Shown here one piece after another: positions 54,082 through 64,000 of a stretch of DNA of 64,000 nt. This stretch comes from Microbacterium luteolum (lineage in GTDB: Bacteria; Actinomycetota; Actinomycetes; Actinomycetales; Microbacteriaceae). A model generated the notes under the pieces. That model did no database searches. It worked only from the letters and a program-made list of their open reading frames with translations, and was not told the DNA's origin. The DNA lies in the NCBI RefSeq assembly GCF_039533965.1, contig NZ_BAAAUN010000001.1:372001-436000 (forward strand), read 5' to 3'. The translations under genes were made by a program, and so were the position numbers. Numbering within the stretch: the stretch's first letter is position 1; every line of letters starts with the position of its first letter.

Positions 54082-54933
54082 TCAGCGCACCTGGCGCGCG
54101 CTGAACTGCATGCGGGGGTTCGCGTAGAACTCCTGGGCCTCGACGAGCTGCAGTTCGCGCTCCCCGGAGTCGAGCGTCGCCTTGAGCAGGTCGTAGACGC
54201 TGGATGCCGTGCGCTCCAGCGCCGTCTGGGCGCTGCCTGTCTCGACATAGTGCGCAGTGAACAGTGCAGCCGTGACGTCGCCGGAACCGTTCGCCTTCAT
54301 CGGCAGATGCGGGGTCTGCACGATCCACGCGCCGGCGTCGTCGACGACGAGCATCTCGATCGTGCCCTCTTCGCGGTCGGGCCGCTCGACGCTCGTGACG
54401 AGCACCGTCCGGGGCCCCATCGCCCGCGCCAGGTCGGCCGAGGCGAGGGTCGACTCGAGAGTGTCCGGCTCGGTGCCGGTGAGGAAGCCGAGCTCGAACT
54501 GGTTCGGGGTGATGATGTCGGCCACCGGCACCACGCGCTCCCGCAGCAGCACCGGGATCGCCGGGGCGACGAAGCAGCCGGACTTCGCGTTGCCCATGAC
54601 CGGGTCGCACGCGTAGACGGCGTTCGGGTTCGCGGCCTTGACGCGTGCGACGGCGTCGATGATCACGTCGCCGATGCCCTCGCCGCCCTGATAGCCGCTG
54701 AGCACCGCGTCGACCTGCCCGAAGACGCCGCGCTCCTCGATGCCGGTGATGACCTCGCGCACATCGTCGGGCGCGATCAGCGGCCCTCTCCATGCGCCGT
54801 AGCCGGTGTGGTTGGAGAAGTTCACCGTGTAGACCGGCAGCACCTCCACGCCGATGCGCTGCAGCGGGAAGACGGCGGCGGAGTTTCCGACGTGGCCGTA
54901 GGCGACGGCCGACTGGATGGAGAGGATCTTCAT
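54082..54933 (-). CDS. pdxY: Pyridoxal kinase
   Basis: A 283-residue ribokinase-fold vitamin B6 kinase that phosphorylates pyridoxal with ATP. Marker regions are ILSIQSAVAYGHVGNSAAVFPLQRIGVEV at the N-terminus, VYACDPVMGNAKSGCFV in the middle, PNQFELGFLTG, and the anion-hole KANGSGDVTAALF with the catalytic Asp. It completes the salvage branch while pdxST give de novo PLP. GGAGA precedes the ATG. It is oriented with the upstream MocR regulator gene (47 nt apart). Confidence 0.94.
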   Translation of the reverse strand: MKILSIQSAVAYGHVGNSAAVFPLQRIGVEVLPVYTVNFSNHTGYGAWRGPLIAPDDVREVITGIEERGVFGQVDAVLSGYQGGEGIGDVIIDAVARVKAANPNAVYACDPVMGNAKSGCFVAPAIPVLLRERVVPVADIITPNQFELGFLTGTEPDTLESTLASADLARAMGPRTVLVTSVERPDREEGTIEMLVVDDAGAWIVQTPHLPMKANGSGDVTAALFTAHYVETGSAQTALERTASSVYDLLKATLDSGERELQLVEAQEFYANPRMQFSARQVR

Positions 54934-54979
54934 TCTCCGATCCTTTCATTCAAGGCGGCCCGGTGTCCGCGGCGGGTGG

Positions 54980-56284
54980 TCAACGCACGGCGGCGACGAG
55001 GTCCGCGACGAGCGTCGCGGCGTCCTGATCGTCGAGGTCGTGCACGGTGAGGCGCAGGTGGTGGGAGGGCTCGGCGCGATCGTCCAGGGCGAACTCGTCG
55101 CCGGTACGTGCGAGCCAGCCGCGCCGCATCAGGCGCTCGGCCACGATACGGGCCGACTGAGGCAGTTCGACCCAGAGGCTCAGCCCGTCCGAGGTCGGTG
55201 CAGGGATGCCGTGGTCGCGCAGCCGCGCGGAGAAGGCGGCGTTGCGCTCGGCGTAGTGCGCGGCCGCGGCCGCGACCTCGGCGGTCACCGCCTCATCCGT
55301 GAGCTGCGTCAGCGCGAGGCGCTGCAGCAGATGGCTGACCCACGTGGTGCCGGGGCTCAGGCGCATCGCCAGCCGGTCCGCGGTCTCGGCGTCGGTCGCG
55401 GCGACCGCGAGGCACATGTCCGGGCCCAGGAACTTCGACACCGAGCGTACGAGGGCGAATCGGCGGTGGTCCGGACCGATGAGCGACTCGTAGGGCCGCT
55501 GCGAGAGCATCGAGAAGTGGTCGTCTTCGATGATCAGGACGTAGGGGTGATCGGCCAGCACTGCACGCAGCGCGGCCGCGCGCTCGGCGGTGAGGCTCGC
55601 GCCGGTCGGATTCTGCGCGCGCGGTGTGCAGATGACCGCACGGACGCCCGCGTCCAGAGCGGCACGTAGGCCGTCGACGGTCATGCCCTGCTCGTCCACG
55701 GGCACCGCGATGGCGCGGTATCCGCCGAGTCTCACGGTGTGGATGCTGGCGAGGAAGCACGGATCCTCGAGCGCCACGGCATCGTCGCGCATCAGTGCCT
55801 GTGCCAGCAGACGCTCGACCGCATCGACGGCGCCGCTCGTGATCGTCACGCGGAACTCGGCGTCGAGGTCGGCGGCGACCCAGGTCCGCGCCCACTCGTC
55901 GAGGCCCCGGTCGATCACGGGTTCGCCGTAGAGCACGGGCCGGCTCGCGATGTTCATGAGCGCAGGGGAGGGGTCGGGGATGAGGCGGGGATCGGGGTTG
56001 CCGGTGCCGACGTCGCGCAGCACGGTGTCGGCGGCATAGCCCTCTTGCGGGACGGATTCGTGGCCCGTCACGACCGTTCCTGCGCGTCCGCGCGATACCA
56101 CCAGCCCTGCCTGGGCGAGCTGCCGGTAGGCGGCCACCGCGGTGTTCCGATTCACGCCGAGACGCGCGGCGAGCTCTCGCACCGGCGGCAGCGGGCTCCC
56201 CGGACGCAGGATGCCGCGGTCGCGGAGTCCGCGCACGCTGTCGGCGATGTCGGCCGCCGTGGTTCCTGTGATCTCGTCGCTCAT
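54980..56284 (-). CDS. pdxR: MocR-type regulator (PdxR-like; GntR HTH plus aminotransferase domain)
   Basis: A 434-residue fusion protein. Residues 1-75 form a GntR winged helix ([29 protein letters not shown]); the rest is a fold-type I aminotransferase domain with [14 protein letters not shown] and the PLP Lys in [16 protein letters not shown]. Such MocR proteins sense PLP and control vitamin B6 genes. It lies between pdxY and the divergent pdxST, which strongly supports the PdxR role. The ATG at 56284 has TAGAAT 9 nt upstream. The symbol follows the corynebacterial PdxR; other MocR functions are unlikely in this setting. Confidence 0.88.
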   Translation of the reverse strand: MSDEITGTTAADIADSVRGLRDRGILRPGSPLPPVRELAARLGVNRNTAVAAYRQLAQAGLVVSRGRAGTVVTGHESVPQEGYAADTVLRDVGTGNPDPRLIPDPSPALMNIASRPVLYGEPVIDRGLDEWARTWVAADLDAEFRVTITSGAVDAVERLLAQALMRDDAVALEDPCFLASIHTVRLGGYRAIAVPVDEQGMTVDGLRAALDAGVRAVICTPRAQNPTGASLTAERAAALRAVLADHPYVLIIEDDHFSMLSQRPYESLIGPDHRRFALVRSVSKFLGPDMCLAVAATDAETADRLAMRLSPGTTWVSHLLQRLALTQLTDEAVTAEVAAAAAHYAERNAAFSARLRDHGIPAPTSDGLSLWVELPQSARIVAERLMRRGWLARTGDEFALDDRAEPSHHLRLTVHDLDDQDAATLVADLVAAVR

Positions 56285-56293
56285 GACTTCTCG

Positions 56294-56332
56294 ATTCTAG
56301 GTCGTTTCGGACAGTGCTATGTTTGGCCTAGA
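56294..56332. promoter_or_regulatory. pdxR/pdxS divergent control region
   Basis: TCTAGGTC (56296-56303) and GGCCTAGA (56325-56332) are an inverted pair (7 of 8), flanking TATGTT (56318-56323), a candidate -10 for pdxST. The left arm overlaps TAGAAT, the candidate -10 of pdxR on the minus strand. This would suit a PdxR operator that acts on both directions. Confidence 0.5.
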
Positions 56333-56383
56333 TCAATCCAGACTTTGTTGCTCACGACAGTGGCGCACCCGACAGGAGTCCTC

Positions 56384-57266
<883 letters not shown>

Positions 57267-57277
<11 letters not shown>

Positions 57278-57875
57278 GCCGAAGGTCGGCGTCCTCGCGC
57301 TGCAGGGCGACGTGCGCGAGCACGCCGCCCTGCTCGCCGAACTCGGAGCCGACGTCACGCTCGTCCGGCGCCCGGAGGAGCTCGCGGCCGTCGACGGCCT
57401 CGTCATCCCGGGTGGCGAGTCCAGCGTGATCGACAAGCTGTCCCGGATCTTCGGGATGCAGGAGCCGATACGTGCGGCGATAGCCGCAGGGATGCCCGTG
57501 CTCGGCACCTGCGCCGGGCTGATCCTGCTCGCCGACACCGTCGTGGATGCGATCGACGGTCAGGAGTCGTTCGGGGGCATCGACGCCGTGGTGCGGCGCA
57601 ACGCGTTCGGCCGGCAGGTCGAGTCCTTCGAAGCGGAGCTCACCGTCGCAGAGCTCGGACCGGATCCGGTGAAGGCTGCCTTCATCCGCGGCCCCGTCGT
57701 CGAATCCGTCGGGCCGGCCGCCGAGGTTCTCGCGGCTCTGCCCGACGGACGCGTCGTCGCCGTGGAGCAGGGCAGCCTGCTCGGGCTGAGCTTCCACCCG
57801 GAGATCACGGGAGAGACGCGCTTCCATCGGCGGTTCCTCGACAGGGTGCGCGCCGTCTCCGCGGCAGCCGCCTAG
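57267..57875 (+). CDS. pdxT: Pyridoxal 5'-phosphate synthase glutaminase subunit PdxT
   Basis: A 202-residue class I glutamine amidotransferase. The nucleophile Cys82 is in GTCAGLIL, the oxyanion/Gly loop is GGESSVIDK, and His and Glu are in LSFHPEIT. It releases ammonia from glutamine and passes it to PdxS. GTG 57267 lies inside the end of pdxS (11-nt overlap). The 3' end overlaps the convergent PLP-dependent decarboxylase gene by 4 nt. Length is normal. Confidence 0.96.
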
Positions 57876-59251
57876 CTCGCGACCAGTCGGCGGATCGCCC
57901 CGATGGTGCGCTCGATGTCATCGGGAGTCGTCGCCCACGATGACATCGAGCAGCGGAGCGACGCCCTGCCGCGCCACTCCGCGCCGGTGACGGCGGCCGT
58001 CCCGTCGCGGAGGATCGCCTCGCCCAATGCCCGGGTCGCGGCATCCGTCCCGGCCCGGAACATGACCTGCGTGTAGTCGACGTCGTTGAGGATCTCGATC
58101 TCGTCGATGGATGCGAGCCCCGTCGCCATCGCGACGGCGTTCTCATGCAGGCGGTCGATGAGGGCGGCGATGCCCGACCGGCCGAGGCTGCGCATCGCTG
58201 CCCAGGCCGGAACGCCGCGGGCGCGACGCGAGAGCTCGGGCGTGACATCCCAGGGATCGAGGCCCGAGTAGATCAGATAGTCGCCGCCGGTCCGGAACGC
58301 CGCGATCGAATCGGCCGGGTCGCGCACGATCGCCATGCCGCAGTCGTAGGGCACGTTCAGCGTCTTGTGGGCATCCGTCGCCCAGGAGTCCGCCTGCTCC
58401 ATTCCGAGCGTGAGCGGGCGCAGAGAGTCGGATGCCGCGGCCCACAGTCCGAATGCTCCGTCGACGTGCACCCAGGCGTCGTGTCGCTTGGCGATCGGGA
58501 TCAGCGTGGCGAAGTCGTCGAACGCCCCGGTGTGCACCTCGCCGGCCTGTAGGCAGACGATCGTCGGGCCGTCTCCGCCGAGGAGAGCCTGCTCGAGAGC
58601 ATCCGCTCGCATCCTGCCCTGGTCGTCGGATTCCACGACCGTCAGCTCGGATCGCCCGATGCCGAGAAACCGGGCCGCCCGATCGATCGAGCCGTGCCGG
58701 TCTGCGCCGACCACGAATCGCATCGGGGGAGCGCCGCGCAGACCGCGCTCGGCGAGATCCCACCCCGCGCGCCCCAGTGCGGCGACGCGGGCGGTCGACA
58801 GACACGTGAAGTTCGCGAGCTGCCCACCTGTCACGAAGCCGACGCTCGCCGTCGCGGGGAGGCCGAAGAGTTCGAGCATCCACTGCCCGGCGATGCGCTC
58901 CATGGCGACGGTCGCGGGTGTGAGGGTGGACGAGCCGGAGTTCTGATCCCACGCCGAGACGAGCCAGTCCGCGGCCAGGGCGGCCGGATGCGTGGCGCCG
59001 ATCACGAAACCGAAGAAGCGCCCGCCCGGTATCGCGACGAGCCCGGGCTCGGCACGCTCGGCGATCTCCTCGATCACCGCGGCAGGGTTGGTGCCGTCCT
59101 CCGGCAGCTGCCCGCCGAAGGCGTCCAGCATCTCGTCCAGGCTCGCGCGCGGCCACACCGGTCGGTCATCGAGAGTCTCCAGGAACTCCGTCGCGAGGCG
59201 GTGGGCGGCATCGAGAGCATGCGTTCTGTCGTCGAAGCCACTCGGGTCCAT
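57872..59251 (-). CDS. PLP-dependent decarboxylase (group II)
   Basis: A 459-residue fold-type I PLP enzyme of the group II decarboxylase family (aromatic-L-amino-acid/glutamate decarboxylase-like). The PLP Lys is in TDAHKTLNVPYDCG, the ring-stacking His region in CLQAGEVHTGAFD, and Asp in VHVDGAFGLWA; GGQLANFTCLSTAR binds phosphate. The substrate amino acid cannot be told. It is convergent with pdxT (4-nt overlap), so a PLP user sits directly against PLP synthesis genes. ATG 59251 has TAGTCC 6 nt upstream and no ribosome site. Confidence 0.88.
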   Translation of the reverse strand: MDPSGFDDRTHALDAAHRLATEFLETLDDRPVWPRASLDEMLDAFGGQLPEDGTNPAAVIEEIAERAEPGLVAIPGGRFFGFVIGATHPAALAADWLVSAWDQNSGSSTLTPATVAMERIAGQWMLELFGLPATASVGFVTGGQLANFTCLSTARVAALGRAGWDLAERGLRGAPPMRFVVGADRHGSIDRAARFLGIGRSELTVVESDDQGRMRADALEQALLGGDGPTIVCLQAGEVHTGAFDDFATLIPIAKRHDAWVHVDGAFGLWAAASDSLRPLTLGMEQADSWATDAHKTLNVPYDCGMAIVRDPADSIAAFRTGGDYLIYSGLDPWDVTPELSRRARGVPAWAAMRSLGRSGIAALIDRLHENAVAMATGLASIDEIEILNDVDYTQVMFRAGTDAATRALGEAILRDGTAAVTGAEWRGRASLRCSMSSWATTPDDIERTIGAIRRLVAS

Positions 59252-59294
59252 GGGTCAGGACTACACCCGCGAGCCCTCTCGCACCAGACGGATA

Positions 59295-59981
59295 TCAGGG
59301 GAGGCGCCGCTGGGAGAGCAACCAGTCGTAGATCTGGGGGTTCTCGTAGGTCTCGGTCCAGGAATCGTGGCCGACGCCCGCGTATCGGGTGAACTGCGGG
59401 TCGGCGCCGAGTGAACGGAGCTCGGTCACGATCTGCTCCGTGGCGGAGATCGGCACGACATCGTCCGCGTCGCCGTGGAAGGCCCAGACGGGCACGGTGC
59501 GGATCGGCGCAGCGCTCTGCATCCACAGCCCGCCGCAGATCGGCGCGATCGCGGCGAATCGATCGGGATACCGCACCGCCAGGCTCCAGGTTCCGTACCC
59601 GCCCATGCTGAGCCCGGTCACCGATACGCGTGCCGGATCCACGCGGTGCGCCGCGACGACCTCGTCGACCAGCCCCGACAGCGTCGAGAGCTCTGCGACC
59701 CACTGGCTCGAGGCGGCGCACTGGGGTGTGACGAGGATGAACGGGAACTCGTGACCGGCAGCCGCCAGCTTCGGCGGGCCGTGCAGCGCAGCCAGTTCGA
59801 GGTCGGCACCCCGCTCGCCCGCGCCATGGAGGAACAGCACGAGCGGCCAGCGTCGGTCCGGGTCGGCGTCGTAGTCGTCGGGCAGATGGATCAGGTATCG
59901 CAAGGTGTCGGCCGGCGTCGGCTCGTCGTCGCGCACCTCGGAAGAGCGGAGGACCGGGGTGATGTGTCGGGATCTGCGCAT
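59295..59981 (-). CDS. Alpha/beta hydrolase / esterase (phospholipase-carboxylesterase-like)
   Basis: A 228-residue alpha/beta hydrolase of the prolyl-oligopeptidase-like/PHB-depolymerase esterase group. The oxyanion region is PLVLFLHGAGERG, the nucleophile Ser is in TGLSMGGYGTWS, Asp in FHGDADDVVP and His in AGVGHDSWTET. No signal peptide is visible. ATG 59981 follows GGAGAT, and CAGGAT lies 6 nt upstream; GTG 59999 is an alternative. It stands between the decarboxylase and yebC. Substrate unknown. Confidence 0.82.
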   Translation of the reverse strand: MRRSRHITPVLRSSEVRDDEPTPADTLRYLIHLPDDYDADPDRRWPLVLFLHGAGERGADLELAALHGPPKLAAAGHEFPFILVTPQCAASSQWVAELSTLSGLVDEVVAAHRVDPARVSVTGLSMGGYGTWSLAVRYPDRFAAIAPICGGLWMQSAAPIRTVPVWAFHGDADDVVPISATEQIVTELRSLGADPQFTRYAGVGHDSWTETYENPQIYDWLLSQRRLP

Positions 59982-60069
59982 ATCTCCATCCTGCGCCACT
60001 CGCGCAGTTCGTTAGGATTGACGATGCCCTGGGTGCGAGCTCCGGGGCGGATACGACGAGCGGAGACTT

Positions 60070-60831
60070 ATGTCCGGGCATTCCAAGTGGGCGACCACGA
60101 AGCACAAGAAGGCCATCATCGACTCCCGACGGGCGAAGTCGTGGGCCAAGCTCATCAAGAACATCGAGGTCGCGGCGAAGCTCGGCGGCGCCGACATGGC
60201 CGGCAACCCGACCCTGTTCGACGCGGTGCAGAAGGCCAGGAAGACCTCGGTCCCCAAGGACAACATCGACCGCGCGGTGAAACGCGGAGCGGGCATCGGC
60301 GGCGAAGCCGTCGAGTACCTCTCGATCATGTACGAGGGATACGGGCCCAACGGTGTGGCCCTCATGATCGAGTGTCTGACCGACAACAAGAACCGCGCGG
60401 CCGCAGAGGTGCGCACGGCACTCACCCGCAACGGCGGAACTCTCGCCGACCCGGGGAGCGTGGCCTACAACTTCAGCCGCAAGGGCGTCATCGTCGTCGG
60501 CTCTGAAGGCACCACCGAGGACGACGTGATGATGGCGGCGCTCGAGGCCGGTGCCGAGGAGATCGAACCGCACGCCGAGGGCTTCGAGGTCATCACCGAG
60601 GCGCATGATCTGGTCGCGGTGCGCAGTGCACTGCAGGAGGCCGGGATCGACTACGAGTCCGCCGACGTGGAGTTCGTCCCGAACCTCAAGGTCGAGATCG
60701 ACGCCGACACCGCTCGCAAGGTCTTCCGTCTCATCGACGCGCTCGAGGACAGCGAGGACGTGCAGAACGTCTTCACGAACTTCGACCTGTCGACCGAGGT
60801 GCAGGCGGAGCTCGAGAACGACGACGCCTGA
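60070..60831 (+). CDS. yebC: YebC/PmpR family translation/transcription factor
   Basis: A 253-residue YebC protein. The start [30 protein letters not shown] is the family signature and the three-domain length is normal. YebC proteins bind DNA as regulators in some bacteria; more recent work shows a role in translating proline-rich stretches. GCGGAGA precedes ATG 60070. A TAGGAT at 60011-60016 is a candidate -10. It opens the conserved yebC-ruvC-ruvA-ruvB block. Confidence 0.95.
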   Translation: MSGHSKWATTKHKKAIIDSRRAKSWAKLIKNIEVAAKLGGADMAGNPTLFDAVQKARKTSVPKDNIDRAVKRGAGIGGEAVEYLSIMYEGYGPNGVALMIECLTDNKNRAAAEVRTALTRNGGTLADPGSVAYNFSRKGVIVVGSEGTTEDDVMMAALEAGAEEIEPHAEGFEVITEAHDLVAVRSALQEAGIDYESADVEFVPNLKVEIDADTARKVFRLIDALEDSEDVQNVFTNFDLSTEVQAELENDDA

Positions 60832-60865
60832 GGCGAGCCTGACGGCCGTCCTCGGCCGCCCGGCT

Positions 60866-60871
60866 TAGCCT
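60866..60871 (+). promoter_or_regulatory. -10 box of leaderless ruvC
   Basis: TAGCCT, 6 nt before GTG 60878. GGGGGAG also lies in that gap but directly abuts the start. Confidence 0.5.
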
Positions 60872-60877
60872 GGGGGA

Positions 60878-61438
60878 GTGACCTCCTCCCTGCGCGTGCT
60901 CGGCATCGATCCCGGCCTCACCCGGTGCGGTGTCGGTGTCGTCGACGTCGACCGGTCGCGCCGCGGAACTCTCGTGCACGTGGGGGTCATCCGCTCCTCT
61001 CCGGATGCCGAGATCGGCGACCGTCTCGCGATCGTCGCAGCCGGCATCCGCGAGGTGATCGCCGAGTACCGACCGGATGCCGTCGCCGTCGAGCGTGTGT
61101 TCGCGCAGCAGAACACCCATACGGTGATGGGCACGGCGCAGGCGAGCGGCGTCGCGCTGCTGATCGCCGCGGAATCCGGGCTTCCCGCCGCCACGCACAC
61201 GCCGAGCGAGGTCAAGGCGGCTGTCACCGGGTACGGCTCCGCCGACAAGCGCCAGGTGCAGGCCATGATCGCCCGCATCCTCCGCCTGGACGCGCCGCCG
61301 CAGCCCGCTGATGCGGCGGATGCTCTCGCGATCGCCCTGTGCCACGCCTGGCGCCGGGGCGGTGCGGTCGCCACGCAGGGCGCGCTCACGCCGGCGCAGC
61401 GTGCCTGGGCTGCCGCAGAGCGTGTCGCTCGAACATAG
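60878..61438 (+). CDS. ruvC: Holliday junction endodeoxyribonuclease RuvC
   Basis: A 186-residue RNase H-fold resolvase that cuts Holliday junctions. The acidic active site is visible: Asp11 in [12 protein letters not shown], Glu in [14 protein letters not shown] and the [14 protein letters not shown] pair of Asp. It acts with RuvAB, encoded next. The last 20 residues are an Ala-rich tail. Operon-internal distance to ruvA is 27 nt, which holds a separate -10 box. Confidence 0.96.
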   Translation: MTSSLRVLGIDPGLTRCGVGVVDVDRSRRGTLVHVGVIRSSPDAEIGDRLAIVAAGIREVIAEYRPDAVAVERVFAQQNTHTVMGTAQASGVALLIAAESGLPAATHTPSEVKAAVTGYGSADKRQVQAMIARILRLDAPPQPADAADALAIALCHAWRRGGAVATQGALTPAQRAWAAAERVART

Positions 61439-61453
61439 CTACGAGTCACGCCG

Positions 61454-61459
61454 TAGGCT
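61454..61459 (+). promoter_or_regulatory. -10 box of leaderless ruvA
   Basis: TAGGCT, 6 nt before ATG 61466, inside the ruvC-ruvA gap. Confidence 0.45.
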
Positions 61460-61465
61460 GACGGG

Positions 61466-62089
61466 ATGATCTCCTCTCTGCACGGCGTCGTCCTGCACTC
61501 GACGCCCGACCAGGTCGTCATCGAGGTGGGTGGAGTCGGGTTCTCCGTCGCCGTCCCGGCCGATGTCGCGCACACGGCGACCGTGGGGGAGCAGCTCCGG
61601 CTGCACACCAGCCTCATCGTCCGCGAGGATGCCCTGTCGCTGTTCGGGTTCACCGACCGCAGCGAGCTGGAGGTCTTCGGGCTGCTGATCAGCGTCACCG
61701 GGGTGGGACCGAAGTCGGCGCTCGGAGTGCTCTCGCACCTCACCGTCGACCAGATCGCGGATGCCGTGACGTCCGAAGACGACGCGCCGTTCCGCCGGGT
61801 CTCGGGCATCGGTCCGAAGACCGCGAAGCTCATCGTGCTCCAGCTCGCCGGCAAGGTGCATCCCAGCGCGGTGTCGTCGTCGAGGCCGATCCCCGCGACG
61901 GGCGGCGACGTCGTCTCGCAGGTCGCTGCGGCCCTCGTGGGTCTCGGCTGGTCGGAGAAGGTCGCCGCCGAGGCGGCGGCGCAGACCGCGGCCGACGCCA
62001 CCGACGCCGAGCGCAGCTCCGTCGCCTCGCTCCTGCGGAGCACGCTCGCCCTGCTCGGACCGGCTCAGGGAGGACAGGCGCGTGTCTGA
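61466..62089 (+). CDS. ruvA: Holliday junction branch migration protein RuvA
   Basis: A 207-residue junction-binding protein. The N-terminal OB domain runs from MISSLHGVV to [28 protein letters not shown], which also starts the double helix-hairpin-helix part (VTGVGPK and [12 protein letters not shown]). The C-terminal RuvB-contact domain has [16 protein letters not shown]. It targets RuvB to junctions. The stop lies 8 nt inside ruvB. Confidence 0.96.
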   Translation: MISSLHGVVLHSTPDQVVIEVGGVGFSVAVPADVAHTATVGEQLRLHTSLIVREDALSLFGFTDRSELEVFGLLISVTGVGPKSALGVLSHLTVDQIADAVTSEDDAPFRRVSGIGPKTAKLIVLQLAGKVHPSAVSSSRPIPATGGDVVSQVAAALVGLGWSEKVAAEAAAQTAADATDAERSSVASLLRSTLALLGPAQGGQARV

Positions 62090-63107
62090 CGCCCGCGATG
62101 CCACCGAGCCCGTCGACGACACCGAGCTCGCGATCGAGGGCGCCCTGCGCCCGGCCAGCCTCAGCGAGTTCGTCGGTCAGCAGAAAGTCCGCGGGCAGCT
62201 GCAGCTGCTTCTCGAGGCGGCCCGCATCCAGAGCCGCCCCGCCGATCACATCCTCCTGGCCGGCCCGCCCGGACTCGGCAAGACCACGCTCGCGATGATC
62301 GTCGCGCACGAGAGCGACCGGCCGTTGCGCCTGTCCAGCGGGCCGGCGATCCAGCATGCCGGGGATCTCGCCGCGCTCCTGTCGAGCCTGGTCCCCGGTG
62401 AGGTCCTCTTCATCGACGAGATCCACCGAATGGCCCGCTCCGCGGAGGAGATGCTGTACCTCGCGATGGAGGACTACCGCATCGACATCATGGTCGGCAA
62501 GGGCGCCGGCGCCACCAGCATCCCGCTCGAACTCGCTCCGTTCACCCTGGTCGGCGCGACGACCAGGTCCGGGCTGCTGCCGAACCCGCTCCGCGATCGC
62601 TTCGGATTCACCGGACACCTGGAGTTCTACGACGAGCGGGAGCTCGAGCAGGTCATCGAGCGGTCGGCGATCGTGCTGGGCGTGGAGATCCCCCGGGACT
62701 CGCTCGCGGAGATCGCCCGGCGCTCCCGCGGTACTCCGCGCATCGCGAACCGTCTGCTCCGACGCGTCCGCGACTACGCACTGGTGCACGGCGACGGGTC
62801 GGCGACCATCCATGACGTCCGGGCCGCTCTCGAGCTCTACGACGTCGATGCGATCGGTCTCGACCGGCTGGATCGCGCCGTGCTGGAAGCGCTCGTCCGG
62901 CGGTTCCGCGGCGGACCGGTGGGACTCAGCACGCTCGCCGTCGCGGTCGGCGAAGAGGGCGAGACCGTCGAGAGCGTCGTCGAACCGTACCTCGTCCGCA
63001 TCGGGTTCCTCGGTCGCACACCGCGGGGCAGAGTCGCGATGCCGGAGGCGTATGCGCACCTGGGTGTCCCGCACCCAGACGGGGCGCTTCGTCTTGATGA
63101 CCTATAA
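62082..63107 (+). CDS. ruvB: Holliday junction DNA helicase RuvB
   Basis: A 341-residue AAA+ helicase that drives branch migration. Walker A is [12 protein letters not shown], Walker B is [10 protein letters not shown]; sensor [20 protein letters not shown] and the winged helix with [20 protein letters not shown] follow. The start overlaps ruvA by 8 nt. The stop is covered by a perfect TATAAT box that probably serves yajC. Confidence 0.97.
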   Translation: MSDARDATEPVDDTELAIEGALRPASLSEFVGQQKVRGQLQLLLEAARIQSRPADHILLAGPPGLGKTTLAMIVAHESDRPLRLSSGPAIQHAGDLAALLSSLVPGEVLFIDEIHRMARSAEEMLYLAMEDYRIDIMVGKGAGATSIPLELAPFTLVGATTRSGLLPNPLRDRFGFTGHLEFYDERELEQVIERSAIVLGVEIPRDSLAEIARRSRGTPRIANRLLRRVRDYALVHGDGSATIHDVRAALELYDVDAIGLDRLDRAVLEALVRRFRGGPVGLSTLAVAVGEEGETVESVVEPYLVRIGFLGRTPRGRVAMPEAYAHLGVPHPDGALRLDDL

Positions 63108-63108
63108 T
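63103..63108 (+). promoter_or_regulatory. Candidate -10 box of yajC-secD
   Basis: A perfect TATAAT overlapping the ruvB stop codon, about 75 nt before the yajC start. No convincing -35 box was seen. Confidence 0.45.
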
Positions 63109-63182
63109 CGCTGAAGACTTCCCCCCGGATACCTCTGTGCGCCCAAAGGCTGGTGCGTGCACCTGAGAAAGGCGCTTCCCCC

Positions 63183-63584
63183 ATGCCCATGGAATTCATC
63201 CTCTTCGGTCTTCTGGCCGTTCTTCTCGTCTTCATGATCTTCAACACGCGCAAGCGCACCAAGGCGATGAAGGCCGAGCAGGAGGAGAAGGCGACCAAGA
63301 CCGTCCCCGGCGTCAAGGTGCTGCTGCAGGGCGGCATCTACGGCACGATCGTCGCCTACGACCCCGAGGACCTCGACTCCCCGGCGCTCGTCGAGATCGC
63401 TCCCGGCACCATCATCGAGGTGCACAGCCAGGCCATCCTCCGCATCGTCGAGCCCAAGGACGTCGTCGTCGAGGAGCCCGTGGTCGTCGAGGACGACGTC
63501 GTGGCGAACGAGACCGACGCTCCGGCGATCGAGACGACCGAGGAGACGCGCGCGCGTCTCGAGCGGGACGCAGACGACAAGTAA
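63183..63584 (+). CDS. yajC: Preprotein translocase subunit YajC
   Basis: A 133-residue protein with one N-terminal transmembrane helix (FILFGLLAVLLVFMIFNT) followed by a basic stretch and the YajC core (VPGVKVLLQGGIYGTIVAYDPEDLDSPALVEIAPGTIIEVHSQAILRIV in order). The C-terminal 40 residues are acidic and disordered, as in other actinobacteria. It is an accessory subunit of the SecDF complex. ATG 63183 follows GAAAGG; ATG 63189 is possible. The next gene is secD. Confidence 0.93.
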   Translation: MPMEFILFGLLAVLLVFMIFNTRKRTKAMKAEQEEKATKTVPGVKVLLQGGIYGTIVAYDPEDLDSPALVEIAPGTIIEVHSQAILRIVEPKDVVVEEPVVVEDDVVANETDAPAIETTEETRARLERDADDK

Positions 63585-63644
63585 GCACGACCGCCGCCAG
63601 CGCTGCCCCTCCGCATCTCCGGCATCTCAGAAAGCTGAACACAC

Positions 63645-64000
63645 GTGGCTTCATCCTCTCCGGTCCGTCACGCCTGGCGGGTCCTCCTCGGCCTGCTCCT
63701 CGTGACGGGCGTGCTCTTCGGCATCAACTCGCTGGGCGTCTACCTCATCAAGGACGGCAACGGGGAGGCGGTGAGCTCGTGGACGCCTGAACTCGCCCTC
63801 GACCTGCAGGGCGGCACGCAGATCGTCCTGAGCGCCGAGACCGAGGACGGGGCTGCGCCCTCGTCCGAGCAGCTCGACCAGGCCGCGGCCATCATCCGTC
63901 AGCGCGTCGACGCGTCCGGCGTCGCCGAGGCCGACATCACCACCGAGGGCGGACAGAACATCGTCGTCCAGATCCCCGGTGTCGCCGATGAGCAGACCCG
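63645..64000 (+). CDS. secD: Protein translocase subunit SecD (5' part)
   Basis: The first 118 codons of secD; the gene runs out of the window. One transmembrane helix (WRVLLGLLLVTGVLFGINSLGVYLI) is followed by the start of the periplasmic P1 domain, with the SecD signature PELALDLQGGTQIVL and IIRQRVDASGVAEADI. With SecF it uses proton motive force to help exported proteins leave the Sec channel. The start is GTG 63645, 60 nt after the yajC stop. Confidence 0.93.
   Translation, partial: MASSSPVRHAWRVLLGLLLVTGVLFGINSLGVYLIKDGNGEAVSSWTPELALDLQGGTQIVLSAETEDGAAPSSEQLDQAAAIIRQRVDASGVAEADITTEGGQNIVVQIPGVADEQT

Overview
The window is about 64 kb of very GC-rich chromosomal DNA from an actinobacterium, most likely the family Microbacteriaceae and plausibly a Microbacterium-like genus. 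The evidence is strong G/C third-position bias, frequent GTG starts, many genes with no ribosome binding site but a -10 box 6-7 nt before the start codon, and actinobacterial marker genes: SepH, the DUF3093/3159/3710/4193/3000 proteins, an actinobacterial-type Ap4A phosphorylase, and a YebC-RuvCAB-YajC-SecD block. Genus is inference. I saw no rRNA, insertion sequence, integrase, phage gene or CRISPR array.

Layout. 1-9.5 kb: the 3' end of a ParE-type topoisomerase gene, a GT4 glycosyltransferase, a tight four-gene cassette (OleD-like reductase, MBL hydrolase, CapK/PaaK-like adenylating enzyme, KAS III-like synthase) that looks like an unusual fatty-acyl condensation pathway, ParC, and a phosphodiesterase-like protein. 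9.5-18.5 kb: conserved core genes sepH, DUF4193, dut, DUF3710, DUF3159, acnA (under a striking palindrome) and dxs. 18.5-26.1 kb: an SPFH protein, glpD-tetR diverging from an AGPS-like flavoprotein, a diacylglycerol kinase and a GMC oxidoreductase, which together form a glycerolipid module. 26.2-34 kb: fadB/fadA, rnd/DUF3000, a hydrolase, sufE and a rhodanese. 34-41 kb: zapE, amt with two GlnR-type boxes, a PemK-like protein overlapping a DgcN-family gene, an SPW protein, a GIY-YIG protein, a sugar-dehydrogenase-like lipoprotein and a Pr6Pr membrane protein.

41.2-41.8 kb is a tRNA cluster: Val-CAC on the minus strand, and Gly-GCC, Cys-GCA and Val-GAC on the plus strand. 42-51.4 kb is more strain-variable: small unrecognised proteins, a BLUF blue-light sensor with a coupled small partner gene, an FAD oxidase, a photolyase with a perfect palindrome at its promoter, DoxX and DUF2807 proteins, a hydrolase, and a translationally coupled histidine kinase, response regulator and YnfA operon. 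51.4-54 kb: thrS and the HIT phosphorylase. 54-60 kb: a vitamin B6 locus with pdxY, a MocR regulator, pdxS and pdxT, followed by a PLP-dependent decarboxylase. It sits where many actinobacteria carry pgsA/pimA genes. 60-64 kb: yebC, ruvCAB, yajC and the start of secD.

How the genes work together: the most interesting units are the Ole-like cassette, the glpD/tetR/flavoprotein/DagK/GMC lipid module, the blue-light/photolyase pair, and the self-contained PLP supply and regulation locus. Pervasive leaderless promoters (TANNNT, 6-7 nt, start codon) let several starts be assigned with more confidence than usual.
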